From Dehalococcoidia bacterium UBA2158 (GTDB lineage Bacteria; Chloroflexota; Dehalococcoidia; Lucifugimonadales; UBA3495): a DNA stretch of 64,000 bases. The notes below the pieces were generated by a model. That model was not told where the DNA came from. It searched no databases and saw only the letters and a list, made by a program, of their open reading frames with translations. This document shows positions 35,610 through 44,552 of this stretch, one piece after another; within the stretch, counting starts at the first letter, position 1, and the number at the start of each line of letters is the position of its first letter. The translations under genes and the position numbers were made by a program. The stretch is taken from the NCBI GenBank assembly GCA_002328185.1, contig DCWQ01000041.1:167157-231156 (forward strand). The letters are read 5' to 3'.

Positions 35610-36719
35610 TTATTCTTTGGATTTGCCTTTCTTCGCTTCCGTCTTTGATGGTCCCTCAGCGATGAAGGCCTCGAGAATATCTCGGGCTTGGTCGTCGGTG
35701 TGTTGGATCGGAGGAGACTTCATGAAGTAGGCGCTAGCCCCTTCAACTGCTCCACCCTGTCCCCGGTCCATGGCCAATTTGGCGCACCGGATGGCATCTA
35801 CCACCACTCCGGCGGAGTTGGGGCTGTCCCAGACCTCTAGCTTAAGCTCCAGATTGATCGGTGCGCCGCCAAAGACACGTCCCTCCATGCGGATGTAGCA
35901 CCACTTGCGGTCCTTCAACCAGGGCACGTGGTCGCTGGGGCCGATGTGGATATCATCCGGTTCCGGTTCTTCGTCCATCTGAGACGTTACGGAGGTGGTC
36001 TTCGATATCTTCTTGGAGGTTAGGCGTTCCCGTTCCAGCATGTTCAGGAAGTCGGTGTTGCCGCCAAAGTTCAACTGATAGGTGTTGTCGATGGTCACGC
36101 CCCGGTCTTCAAATAGGCGGGTCAGCACCCGGTGAGTGATGGTCGCGCCCAGCTGGGACTTGATGTCGTCGCCGACAATGGGCACTCCGCGCTCTTCGAA
36201 CCGGTTGCGCCAGTACTCTTCGCGGGCCAGGAACACGGGGATGCAGTTAACCATGCCGCAGCGGGCGTTCAGTATCTGCTCAACGTACCACTTGGTGGCC
36301 TGTTCGCTGCCCACCGGCAGGTAGTTGATGACCACGTCGACTTCCCGCTCTTGCAGAATGCCGGCGATGTCGGAGGTGGAGTGAGGGGACTTCTTGACGA
36401 TGTCGGCCAGGTACTTGCCAACGCTGTCGTGGGTCATACCCCGCTCAACAATCACCCCAGTCTTGGGGACCTCGGCGAACTTGATAGTGTTATTCGGTGG
36501 GGCGAAGATTGCTTCGGACAGGTCTTTGCCGACCTTGTTCTCATCGATGTCAAAGGCCGCCACGACTTCAATGTCTTCTATGCGGTATCCACCGATGGTG
36601 TTATGCATTACGCCGGATACTTCGGCGTCGTCCGGAATCTCCACGTATTTATGGATGCCCTGGACCAACGATGATGCGCAGTTTCCCACGCCAATGATTG
36701 CTACCTTGATTTTCCCCAC
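35610..36719 (-). CDS. ino1: Inositol-3-phosphate synthase (Ino1)
   Basis: About 369 residues, the short form of the mycobacterial/archaeal branch. It has KVAIIGVGNCASSLVQGI (NAD site), HNTIGGYRIEDIEVVAAFDI, FINYLPVGSEQ-like (INYLPVGSEQATKWY), GDDIKSQLGATITHRVL, NFGGNTDFLNM and CIRMEG-like (CYIRMEGRVFGG) blocks. It converts glucose-6-phosphate to 1L-myo-inositol-1-phosphate. GTG 36719, with AGAGGAG upstream, is preferred over an ATG at 36782. It leads a minus-strand run Ino1, PimA-like, PIP-synthase-like. Confidence 0.92.
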   Translation of the reverse strand: MGKIKVAIIGVGNCASSLVQGIHKYVEIPDDAEVSGVMHNTIGGYRIEDIEVVAAFDIDENKVGKDLSEAIFAPPNNTIKFAEVPKTGVIVERGMTHDSVGKYLADIVKKSPHSTSDIAGILQEREVDVVINYLPVGSEQATKWYVEQILNARCGMVNCIPVFLAREEYWRNRFEERGVPIVGDDIKSQLGATITHRVLTRLFEDRGVTIDNTYQLNFGGNTDFLNMLERERLTSKKISKTTSVTSQMDEEPEPDDIHIGPSDHVPWLKDRKWCYIRMEGRVFGGAPINLELKLEVWDSPNSAGVVVDAIRCAKLAMDRGQGGAVEGASAYFMKSPPIQHTDDQARDILEAFIAEGPSKTEAKKGKSKE

Positions 36720-36889
36720 GGATCTGGCTCCTCTTTCCCTTAACCAGCGTTGGTTTTTCATGCGTAAACCAAGCTGCTGCATCTTATCAATTTGCTCTAA
36801 TTGTCACAAGAGGCGAGGTTACGGACTGCGACGCGTATTTGTGGGATTCGGGCGGCAACTGACCCGGTCGCTCCACCCAGAATCACCTG

Positions 36890-37564
36890 CTAGAAGAACC
36901 TGATTATGCCTGTGCGGTCATCATAACGGAACCGGACGCCGATTGTCTCTGGCACCCGGCCTTCTGTTAGCCGCTCTTTGATGGTGGCCTCTATATCGGC
37001 CGACGCCTGCTCCGGGGTCGAGGCATTACGGACAACCTCGGCCAGTTCTTCGATGGTCATGTTGTCGGTGATGCCATCGGTGCACAGCAAAAGCCGGTCT
37101 CCAACCGATGGGGTCATCTCCACTTGCGCGGGAGCCCCCAACTTCTCGGATGCGCCGATCGCTCTGGCCACTCCAACATGAAGGAACCCGCCCGCATTGC
37201 CGGAGAGTTTCTGGTGGCCTTCCTTGTTGATCAGGAACACCGGACTGTCTCCCGAAGAGACGATCTGGACGTTGTCGCCCCGGCCCAATACAGCCGAGAC
37301 GGTGGTCAGGAGGAATCGGCCAGACCCCACACTGAAGAAGTCTTCGTTAATATCGCCCAGGAGATTCACTATGTCCTCGGCGTTGTTCAAGTCTCCGGAG
37401 TCCAGGGCATCTCTCAGTTCAGTGCTGGCCTGTTCGCCACCATGGCCGGTGACGCCGTCCAATACTACGTCCAAGAACTCCCCGTTCCCAAAATCTTTGG
37501 TCAGGAAGCTGTCCTCGCCGTGGGCTGAATTGTCCTGCATAGTTATGACTGTGCTTGCCAACAT
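36890..37564 (-). CDS. PP2C-type protein phosphatase
   Basis: About 224 residues. Metal-binding blocks are visible: HGEDSFL near 15-20, the DGVTGHGGE motif at 36-44 (DGxxGHGGG-like), SSGDSPVFLI, and LLCTDGITDNM, the DG...TDN motif. It should remove phosphate from Ser/Thr. It lies 43 bases after a divergent kinase gene on the same strand, suggesting a matched pair. A TTG at 37573 is an alternative start; the ATG at 37564 has GAGG upstream. Confidence 0.85.
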   Translation of the reverse strand: MLASTVITMQDNSAHGEDSFLTKDFGNGEFLDVVLDGVTGHGGEQASTELRDALDSGDLNNAEDIVNLLGDINEDFFSVGSGRFLLTTVSAVLGRGDNVQIVSSGDSPVFLINKEGHQKLSGNAGGFLHVGVARAIGASEKLGAPAQVEMTPSVGDRLLLCTDGITDNMTIEELAEVVRNASTPEQASADIEATIKERLTEGRVPETIGVRFRYDDRTGIIRFF

Positions 37565-37607
37565 TACGGCCAAACCTCGGCTAATATGATTGGGTTTTGT
37601 GATACCA

Positions 37608-38651
37608 CTAGGCTAGATATCCGGCCAATTCTGAGTCCGGGTCAAACAGGAATCCTCGCCAGTAGTCCTCTTTCAACCACTGGGCGGCTTCCCGCCAAGT
37701 TTGATTCGATTCGGAGGCGTTTGCCCTGGCGGCGTTCCGCTCGTTTATTCGGTCCAGATAGGCCGTCAGGTCAGAGCGAAATTGGGAGTACTCGGTGTAG
37801 GCTCGCTCCCGTATCTTACCCAATATCGCCGCGCCGGCTTCTACGACAGGCGGAGTGCATGGGTCCAGGTCCCGGGCCATCTCGGCCAGCTCATCGTCGA
37901 TGTTGGTGATGGGCCGGATGCCCTTTGGCTCCCGGTAACCCGACGGGTCGGCCGGCGGCTCCACGGGCGTGGTGTAGAACTTCAAAATCTCCAAACAGGC
38001 GTCGTTGATGTCGTACGGCGCTCGTCCCAGGGGGGCTTCACCATCCAATCGGGCCAGGGCGCCGGTGTCGACGACCACCATCTGGCCGTTGCCTGGTTGG
38101 TAAAAGATGTTCTGAGGCCGCAGGTCTAGGACAACGTATCCGGCGCTCAAGTAGACCTCTTCCAGGTCCAACAACTGGTTGTGGACCGCATGCTCCGGCA
38201 CAGCGCTGGGCTGGACCAAGGGGAACAACGTGAATAGATTTTGGCCGGCCCCGATGGGCACCCCTTTGAACTTGGACATCATATCGCCCAAGAGGGGTAT
38301 GCCGCAGGCCCGCTCTTCCACCATCACCTGGTATTCCTTGCCTAGGGAATCGCCGAAGAATCCGTCGTGAACGGCACGGTCGGTGTATCCCAGTATCGAC
38401 GAGATCAGGTTGGTGGAATGCCCCACCTCTTGATAGGCCTGCAAGACCTTCTCGGTGCGCGCTTCGATGGCCTGGTGCTGGTTCCGGCTGATCGCCTGAG
38501 GCACAGGCCGTTTGATGGCCACCTGGTTGCCGGTCTCCCGGTCAACGGCCGCCCTGACTTCATAGTCGGCGCCGACTCCGAGTCGTCCAGTAAGCTCGTA
38601 CCGGTCTAGGTCGACCTTCTCCAATGATTCTGCTCCAGTTGGAAGTGGCAT
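37608..38651 (-). CDS. Divergent Ser/Thr protein-kinase-like protein
   Basis: A 347-residue kinase fold. A glycine loop GRLGVGADYEV lies at 22-32, the VAIK lysine is K47, the catalytic loop is reduced to LDLRPQNIFY (D176, N181) in place of HRDxKxxN, and VVVDTGALA (195-197) stands for DFG. The ATP and metal residues are therefore present, but HRD and DFG are altered, so activity may be slow or specialised. It has no transmembrane segment or sensor domain. The adjacent PP2C phosphatase and downstream ino1 suggest a regulatory role near lipid synthesis, which is inference. Confidence 0.72.
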   Translation of the reverse strand: MPLPTGAESLEKVDLDRYELTGRLGVGADYEVRAAVDRETGNQVAIKRPVPQAISRNQHQAIEARTEKVLQAYQEVGHSTNLISSILGYTDRAVHDGFFGDSLGKEYQVMVEERACGIPLLGDMMSKFKGVPIGAGQNLFTLFPLVQPSAVPEHAVHNQLLDLEEVYLSAGYVVLDLRPQNIFYQPGNGQMVVVDTGALARLDGEAPLGRAPYDINDACLEILKFYTTPVEPPADPSGYREPKGIRPITNIDDELAEMARDLDPCTPPVVEAGAAILGKIRERAYTEYSQFRSDLTAYLDRINERNAARANASESNQTWREAAQWLKEDYWRGFLFDPDSELAGYLA

Positions 38652-38803
38652 TAAATGGTGGATTGGCTAACTACTGAGTCAACCAGTGGAATAAGGGTTA
38701 TTTGAGTTCAAATAAGCCGTTTTAAGACCGACTGGATGGTACCCCTTGGTCTGGGAAAATGCAACTTCAGAGAGAGCCTGAAACCGGCTTGAAGCCCGGG
38801 TGG

Positions 38804-39694
38804 CTACTCTGATGCGACGATCGGCGAATCTGGAGCCCGATATAGCAGGGTGACCCATTCTTCCTGAGGCCATTCACTGACTAAAGAAAAGCCCAGGGGC
38901 TCCACCGCGTTGGCGACCTCGGGTTTCTGGGTGGCGAGCAACCCGGAAGCGATGAACAGCGCTCCCGGCTTCAGTGCGGTGAGGATGAATGGACACCGGT
39001 CGACCACGCCCCTGGCTGAGATATTGGCCACGGCCAGGTCGAACTCCGCGGCGGGAGCTGTAGGATGGGGCACCGAGCCCTGGCCCAACCTGATCTGCTT
39101 GCTGATGCCGGTGCGTTTGAAGTTGCGGCGCGCAGCGGACACGGCCTGGGAATCGATGTCCAGCGCAGTTACCTTTCCGGCGCCCAATTTCATAGCCGTG
39201 ATAGCCAGAATGCCGGAGCCGGTGCCCAGGTCCAGCACGGCCATGCCCGGCGTGATGTGCTGCTCCATGGCCTGCATACAGGTGTCGGTGGTGGGATGAT
39301 ACCCCGTGCCGAAAGCGATGCCAGGGTCGAGCTCGATCACGATATCGTCCAGCTTGATGGTCTCGTCCAATTCCAACCAGGTTGGCTTAATGACCAGACG
39401 CTTGCCGACGCGGAGGATCTTGAAGTGGGACTTCCAGGAGTTCATCCAGTCTTCATCATCGGGTAGTTCGCGGACGATCAGATCTCCGATGGACTCGATG
39501 GCGCCGACCAACCTGACGCCGACGTCGATGCGCGCCATTCGCTGTCTTGACCCGGTTGTCAGGTAGGTGCGCAGAAGGACCTGTCCGTTGCCGGCCAACT
39601 CAGTGCTGACACCCTTTCCGTAGCGGCCGAATAGATAGGATATGGGCTCCACGTACTCATGGGGAACGGTGATGCTTAATTCTTGCCAGGGCAC
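38804..39694 (-). CDS. prmA: Ribosomal protein L11 methyltransferase
   Basis: A 296-residue PrmA. It has an N-terminal substrate domain, the linker LDPGIAFGTGYHPTTDTCMQ, and the SAM site VLDLGTGSGILAITAMKLGA with ALDIDSQAVSAARRN. It trimethylates L11. The start is GTG 39694 with GAGGAGG upstream. It lies downstream of dnaJ, separated by a terminator; dnaJ-prmA order is common in bacteria. Confidence 0.93.
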   Translation of the reverse strand: MPWQELSITVPHEYVEPISYLFGRYGKGVSTELAGNGQVLLRTYLTTGSRQRMARIDVGVRLVGAIESIGDLIVRELPDDEDWMNSWKSHFKILRVGKRLVIKPTWLELDETIKLDDIVIELDPGIAFGTGYHPTTDTCMQAMEQHITPGMAVLDLGTGSGILAITAMKLGAGKVTALDIDSQAVSAARRNFKRTGISKQIRLGQGSVPHPTAPAAEFDLAVANISARGVVDRCPFILTALKPGALFIASGLLATQKPEVANAVEPLGFSLVSEWPQEEWVTLLYRAPDSPIVASE

Positions 39695-39735
39695 CGAGCC
39701 TCCTCGCTATCGTTTGGTGTCAAAAATGGTGTCAA

Positions 39736-39769
39736 ATAAAAAAACCCGGAGGACCGGAGGTCTCTGGGT
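39736..39769 (-). terminator. Intrinsic terminator after dnaJ
   Basis: An imperfect GC-rich stem (ACCCGGAGGACC with GGTCTCTGGGT) is followed on the minus strand by TTTTTTTATTT. It lies 40 bases beyond the dnaJ stop and before prmA. Confidence 0.75.
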
Positions 39770-39809
39770 CTCGTTGGCGGTCAATTAATGACGTCTTTAC
39801 TGGCTGGAA

Positions 39810-40937
39810 TCAACTCAGCACTTCTTTGATCTTGTTGAAGATGCCCTTGTCGTCTTCATCCGAGGAGCCGTTGGACTGGGCGAATGACTCGGCTAATTCT
39901 TTCAGCAGCTCTTGTTGCCGGTTATCCAGGGAGCCGGGGACTCTAACGTCTATCGTCACCAACAGGTCACCGCGCCGGCTGCCGTGCAGGTGAGGCACGC
40001 CCTTGCCCTTGATCCGGAACTCGGAGCCAGGCTGGGTGCCTTGGGGAAGATGCAGGTCTTCATCTTCGCCATCCAGGGTAGGGATGGGCTTGTGAACGCC
40101 CAAGGCGGCTTCGGCAATATTTACCGGCAGGACGTAGGTGAGGTCTGAACCGTCCCGGTCGAAGTATTGGTGTTCCTGTACATCTATATAGACGTAAAGG
40201 TTGCCGGTGCCGCCGCCTTCGTTGCCCACGTCGCCCTCGCCGGTGAGCCGCACCTGCATGCCGGCTTCCACGCCGGCTGGGATGTTGACCTCGATCTTGC
40301 GGGTCTTGCGCTCTTTGCCTCCGCCCCGGCAGTTGGAGCAGGTGGTCTTGATGATGCTGCCCCGTCCTTGGCAGCTGGAGCAGGTGGTTACCTGGGTGAA
40401 CTGGCCGAACACGCTGCGCTGAGCGCGCCGCACCTGGCCGTTGCCCTTGCAGGTGCTGCAGGTTTCGAGTGAGGTGCCGGGCTCGTTGCCAACGCCGGAA
40501 CAGGTGGCGCAGTCCTCAAGCCTAGTGAGGTCAACCTCGCGCTCGGTTCCGAAGACCGATTCTTCAAAACTAAGGACCACTCGGTGCTGCAGGTCGCTGC
40601 CCCGTTGGGCTCGGCTGCGGCGTCCAGGCCCGTTTCCGAAGAAAGAGTCGAAGATATCGCCAAAGCCGCCAAAACCTTCGAACCCGTCAAAGGGCTGGCC
40701 GGACCCGCCGTTGGCGCCCACCCCTGCTTTGCCGAACTGGTCGTATTGGGCCTTTTTATTCGGGTCGGAGAGGACCTGATAGGCCTCGTTGACCTCTTTG
40801 AATTTCTCTTCTGCGTCGGAACTCTTGTTGCGGTCGGGATGGAACTCCATGGCCTTCTTGCGAAAAGCCCTGCGAATATCCTCTTCTCCGACGGCTCTGC
40901 CTACGCCTAGGATGTCGTAATAATCCCTGTCAGCCAT
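39810..40937 (-). CDS. dnaJ: Chaperone DnaJ
   Basis: A 375-residue full-length DnaJ. It has a J domain with the HPDRN loop (about residue 33) and a G/F-rich linker. Four CxxCxGxG zinc repeats (CATCSGVG, CSTCKGNG, CSSCQGRG, CSNCRGGG) lie near 145-215, before the C-terminal substrate domain. It stimulates DnaK ATPase and delivers unfolded proteins. The partner dnaK lies 23 kb away, and grpE is not in the window. No heat-shock operator (CIRCE-like) was seen upstream. Confidence 0.96.
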   Translation of the reverse strand: MADRDYYDILGVGRAVGEEDIRRAFRKKAMEFHPDRNKSSDAEEKFKEVNEAYQVLSDPNKKAQYDQFGKAGVGANGGSGQPFDGFEGFGGFGDIFDSFFGNGPGRRSRAQRGSDLQHRVVLSFEESVFGTEREVDLTRLEDCATCSGVGNEPGTSLETCSTCKGNGQVRRAQRSVFGQFTQVTTCSSCQGRGSIIKTTCSNCRGGGKERKTRKIEVNIPAGVEAGMQVRLTGEGDVGNEGGGTGNLYVYIDVQEHQYFDRDGSDLTYVLPVNIAEAALGVHKPIPTLDGEDEDLHLPQGTQPGSEFRIKGKGVPHLHGSRRGDLLVTIDVRVPGSLDNRQQELLKELAESFAQSNGSSDEDDKGIFNKIKEVLS

Positions 40938-41257
40938 TCTTGAACACCGTTATAATTTCGCTCTCCGCACTGGTTACAAATGCGGGTCTCATTGCCAGAC
41001 CGTTCCAAGCCATTATAAAGCAGGGTACGTGGCCGCTCAAGAGCAGCCACGCCCCGGACCGATATCGTTTCCCGCCGTGGTTCCCCAGTTTGATAGGGGT
41101 ATATCGGTGCCTGTTTGCGTAGATGTCTGGTTGAATCGGTTAGTTTTTCGGGCATCCAGAAGCCGACTTTCGCCTTGACACCTCCTAGTCATGTGGTTAG
41201 GATGTTAGCTAGGAGAATTAACTCCTTTAAATAGGCACACTAGGCGGAAAGGTATAG
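40938..41257. other. Gene-free gap between dnaJ and rny
   Basis: About 320 bases between divergent genes. It should carry both promoters. No RNA gene, repeat or recognised operator was found; an 82-codon frame overlapping the dnaJ start is a shadow. Confidence 0.5.
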
Positions 41258-42793
41258 GTGATTCCCTTGGAGATTATCATCGTCATCCTAGCCGTCCTGG
41301 CGGCCGCAGGGACCGGTGTTGCTACCTGGCTCGCTCTTAAATCGCGGATTGACACTTCGCAGGCAAAATCTGCAGGAGAAAGCTCAAAAAGTATCATCAC
41401 CCAGGCTGAAGAGGAAAGTAGAAAAGTCCTCTTGGCGGCCCAGGAAGAGGTTTTAAAACTACGTAACGCAACTGAATCAGATCTAAAAGACCAACGCCAA
41501 GAGTTCCACCGCATGGAAAGCAGGCATCTGCAGCGGGAAGAACAATTGGAACGCAAGGTAGAAGCTCAGGAAGAAAAAGAACGTGAGCTAACCGTAAAAG
41601 AGACGGAAGTTGAGCAGGTCCGGATAGAAGCCTACGAATTAAAGGCGCAACAGTCCAGGGCCCTGGAACAGGTGGCAGGCCTCAGCGTAGATGAGGCCCG
41701 TGAACAGGTGGTCAGGCGTGGTGAAGAAGAAGCCGTGCATGACTTGTCTAAACGGTACTACGAGCTAGAGAAAGAGTACAAAGAAAAGGCCAACCAGAAC
41801 GCTCGTAAGATCATCACGGTAGCCATCAACCGTCTGGCAACCGACGTAGTTTCCGAAGTTACCACTTCAACAGTTTCCCTGCCCAATGATGAGATGAAAG
41901 GTCGTCTTATCGGCCGCGAAGGGCGCAACATTCGCACATTGGAAGCCCTCACCGGGGTGGACGTCATCATCGACGACACTCCTGAGGCTGTGACCGTATC
42001 TTGTTTCGACCCGGTCAGGCGTGAGATAGCGCGTTTGTCCTTGGAGAAACTGGTCTCGGACGGACGTATTCAACCCGCCCGGATCGAAGAGACGGTTAAC
42101 CGGGCCACGGAAGAGATAGACCAGACTATATTGAAGGCCGGCGAACAGGCCACCTTCGATGCCGGAGTCAGCGGTCTGGACTCAGAGTTGATCCGGCTGC
42201 TGGGTCAGCTCAAATACCGCTACAGCTACGGCGAGAACGTGCTCAAACACTCGATTGAGGTATCGTTGCTTTCGGGGATGTTGGCCGCGGAGGCTGGGGC
42301 CAACGTGCAGGTCGCCAAGATGGGCGGTCTGCTGCATGACATCGGCAAAGCGGTTACCCACGAGGTATCCGGCCCCCACGCTGAGATCGGCGCTGAGATC
42401 GCCCGTAAACACGGTATCAACCACAGTTCATACCGGGGCATCTTGGAGCACCACAGCGACGACCACGAAACCGTGGAGTCGTTCCTGGTGGCCACCGCCG
42501 ATGCCATCAGCGCATCGAGGCCCGGCGCCCGCAGAGAGTCCCTGGAGCTGTACGTCAAACGGCTCAAGGAGCTTGAAGAGGTCGCCACCAGCTTCAACGG
42601 AGTTGAACGCGTCTTCGCCATCCAGGCGGGGCGCGAAGTCCGGGTCATGGTAAAACCTGATGACCTGAACGACATGGAAGCCGCCACGCTGGCCCGGAAC
42701 ATCGCCAAGAAGGTGGAGGAAGACCTGGTCTTCCCCGGTCAGATCAAAGTGACCGTGATCCGGGAAACCCGTAACGTGGAATACGCCAAATAA
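41258..42793 (+). CDS. rny: Ribonuclease Y
   Basis: A 511-residue RNase Y. It has an N-terminal membrane helix (IIIVILAVLAAAGTGVATWL), a long charged coiled coil to about residue 180, a KH domain with GRLIGREGRNIRTLEALTG, and an HD domain with LLHDIGKA and HSDDHETVESFL. It is the membrane-anchored endonuclease that starts mRNA decay. The GTG start at 41258 has AAAGG seven bases upstream. The coiled-coil region uses more A-rich codons than its neighbours, as usual for such segments. ymdB follows, as in Bacillus. Confidence 0.96.
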   Translation: MIPLEIIIVILAVLAAAGTGVATWLALKSRIDTSQAKSAGESSKSIITQAEEESRKVLLAAQEEVLKLRNATESDLKDQRQEFHRMESRHLQREEQLERKVEAQEEKERELTVKETEVEQVRIEAYELKAQQSRALEQVAGLSVDEAREQVVRRGEEEAVHDLSKRYYELEKEYKEKANQNARKIITVAINRLATDVVSEVTTSTVSLPNDEMKGRLIGREGRNIRTLEALTGVDVIIDDTPEAVTVSCFDPVRREIARLSLEKLVSDGRIQPARIEETVNRATEEIDQTILKAGEQATFDAGVSGLDSELIRLLGQLKYRYSYGENVLKHSIEVSLLSGMLAAEAGANVQVAKMGGLLHDIGKAVTHEVSGPHAEIGAEIARKHGINHSSYRGILEHHSDDHETVESFLVATADAISASRPGARRESLELYVKRLKELEEVATSFNGVERVFAIQAGREVRVMVKPDDLNDMEAATLARNIAKKVEEDLVFPGQIKVTVIRETRNVEYAK

Positions 42794-42824
42794 CTGCCAA
42801 CCGCAGCAACAAATAGGCAAGCGA

Positions 42825-42870
42825 AAAGGGGACCCAAAAGCGGGAGTAACCGTCTGTTGGGTCCCTTTTT
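42825..42870 (+). terminator. Intrinsic terminator after rny
   Basis: Arms AAGGGGACCCAA and TTGGGTCCCTT pair with one mismatch around a 19-base loop and are followed by TTTTT. It lies between rny and ymdB, so some transcripts stop here and ymdB expression would be lower or separate. Confidence 0.8.
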
Positions 42871-42905
42871 AATCTCCGGGTATTTTGGCCAAGGAGCGAC
42901 GGCAC

Positions 42906-43674
42906 TTGCGCATACTGATGATTGGCGACGTGATCGGGAAACCTGGCCGTGACGCGGTGCGGGCCCTGCTGCCTGTTCTAAAGAAAAAAATCCATCGAGT
43001 TTGTGATTTGCAACGGCGAGAACACAGCCGGTGGTCATGGCATCACCGCTGACACGGCGTCGCAACTACTCGAAAGCGGTGTTGACGTGCTCACCTCCGG
43101 CAACCACATCTGGGATAAGAAAGAGATTATCCCCTTGATGGATGAGGGCCTGCCCCTGATCCGGCCGGCCAACTACCCAGATGCCCCCGGCAGAGGCTAC
43201 ATTCAGCAAGGCGGTGTGACCATAGTCAACCTGATGGGCCGGGTGTTCTTGGCGTCGTTGGACTGCCCCTTCCGCATCGCCGACGCCCTCCTTAAGCAGT
43301 TGAAGCAAGAGGGCCAAAGCAAGGTGATCATCGTCGACTTCCATGCCGAGGCGACATCGGAAAAACAGGAGGTGGGATGGTACCTGGACGGACGTGTCAG
43401 CGCCGTGTTGGGCACCCACACCCATGTGGGAACGGTGGATGCCAAGGTATTACAACAGGGTACAGCCTACCTGACCGATGTCGGCATGACCGGACCTTCG
43501 GACTCTGTGATAGGCTCAGATAAAGAAGCGGTGCTGGAGCGTTTCCTGACGTCGCTACCCAACTAGCTGCCGGTGGCGGCCGGCCCATGCATGTTGAACG
43601 CGGTGCTGGTTGAAGTGGACGAAGACACCGGCAAGGCGTCATTGATCGAACGAATAAATAGGACCGTGAATTAG
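42906..43674 (+). pseudogene. YmdB-family metallophosphoesterase with a frameshift and an in-frame stop
   Basis: The joined protein is a normal YmdB (about 255 residues): RILMIGDVIGKPGR, NGENTAGGHG, SGNHIWDKKEI, DFHAEATSEKQ, GTHTHVGTVDAKVL. It starts at TTG 42906 with AAGGAG nearby. Two lesions break it. At 42984-42990 a run of seven A puts the remainder in the +1 frame; six A would restore it. At 43564-43566 an in-frame TAG follows TSLPN, yet the next codons (AGPCMLNAVLVEVDEDTGKA) are the expected C-terminus, ending at TAG 43672. YmdB hydrolyses 2',3'-cyclic nucleotides and partners RNase Y in Bacillus. Sequencing error or slippage could explain the first lesion. Confidence 0.85.
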
Positions 43675-43675
43675 A

Positions 43676-44533
43676 TTGACCGCGACCATAGACCTACACC
43701 TGCATACCCTGGCCTCGGACGGCCGCCTTACTCCCACGGAGTTGATACAACTGGTGGTAGAGCAGGGGCTTCAGACCATATCCATTACCGACCATGACAG
43801 TACCGAAGGGCTGGCGGAAGCCTACGAAGCAGCCAAAGAGTTCCCGCATCTCAGGATCATTCCCGGCATAGAGATGAGCGCCGACCTGCCTGGTAACGAA
43901 GTGCACGTCCTGGGCTATTTCTTGGACTACCACGATGTGGAGTTCCAGGCTACGCTGACGGAGTTCCGCAGAGGCCGCGTCGACCGGGCCCGGATCATGG
44001 TGGAGAAATTGGACGCACTTGGGATGCACGTGGACTGGGACCGGGTCCAGCACTTCGCCGGAGACGGCTCGGTGGGAAGGCCCCACATCGCTTTAGCCCT
44101 GGTCGAGGCGGGTTTCTTTAAAGAGCCCAAAGAGGCGTTTGAAGAGTATTTGGGCAACGACGGGCTCGCCTATTATGACCGACCCAAGCTGAACCCCATC
44201 GAGAGCGTCGAGATGATCAAGCGGGTTGGCGGCGTGCCGGTTTTGGCCCATCCGACGTTCATGAACGACATGGAAAGCGGCATCACCGATCTGAAGAAAG
44301 TAGGCCTGGTTGGGATGGAGGTCTACTACGCCCAATACGATGACGACACCGTACGTCATCTGGCCAGGCTGGCCAAAGAGTACGACCTTATCCCCTGCGG
44401 CGGGAGCGATTACCACGGGCTGGGCAACTCAGGCGAGCCTCTGCCCGGCACGCTTGGCCCGCCTGAGGAGGCTATCCAGCTGCTGGAAGATGCGGCGGCC
44501 AAGGCGCAGTCAGGCAATGACAAGTCCGGCTAG
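43676..44533 (+). CDS. PHP-domain phosphoesterase (YciV/TrpH-like)
   Basis: A 285-residue PHP protein. It has IDLHLHTLASDGRLTP (HxH metal ligands), ITDHDSTEGL, PGIEMSADLPGNEVHVLGY, VPVLAHPTFM and GGSDYHG. These are the ligands of the 3',5'-nucleotide bisphosphate phosphatase/5'-3' exonuclease YciV (RNase AM) group. It would degrade short RNA or pAp left by decay, which fits the rny operon. The TTG start at 43676 lies two bases after the ymdB end. Confidence 0.87.
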   Translation: MTATIDLHLHTLASDGRLTPTELIQLVVEQGLQTISITDHDSTEGLAEAYEAAKEFPHLRIIPGIEMSADLPGNEVHVLGYFLDYHDVEFQATLTEFRRGRVDRARIMVEKLDALGMHVDWDRVQHFAGDGSVGRPHIALALVEAGFFKEPKEAFEEYLGNDGLAYYDRPKLNPIESVEMIKRVGGVPVLAHPTFMNDMESGITDLKKVGLVGMEVYYAQYDDDTVRHLARLAKEYDLIPCGGSDYHGLGNSGEPLPGTLGPPEEAIQLLEDAAAKAQSGNDKSG

Positions 44534-44552
44534 CTAGGGTAAGCTCCGAAAC

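Noticed and set aside
40907..41155. An 82-codon frame with CNQCGER upstream of dnaJ
   Set aside because: It overlaps the dnaJ start in another frame and shows no conserved pattern beyond one Cys pair.
42984..42990. Programmed ribosomal frameshift in ymdB
   Set aside because: The needed shift is +1 and no stimulatory signal or usual slippery context for +1 was seen; a second stop downstream makes simple decay or error more likely.
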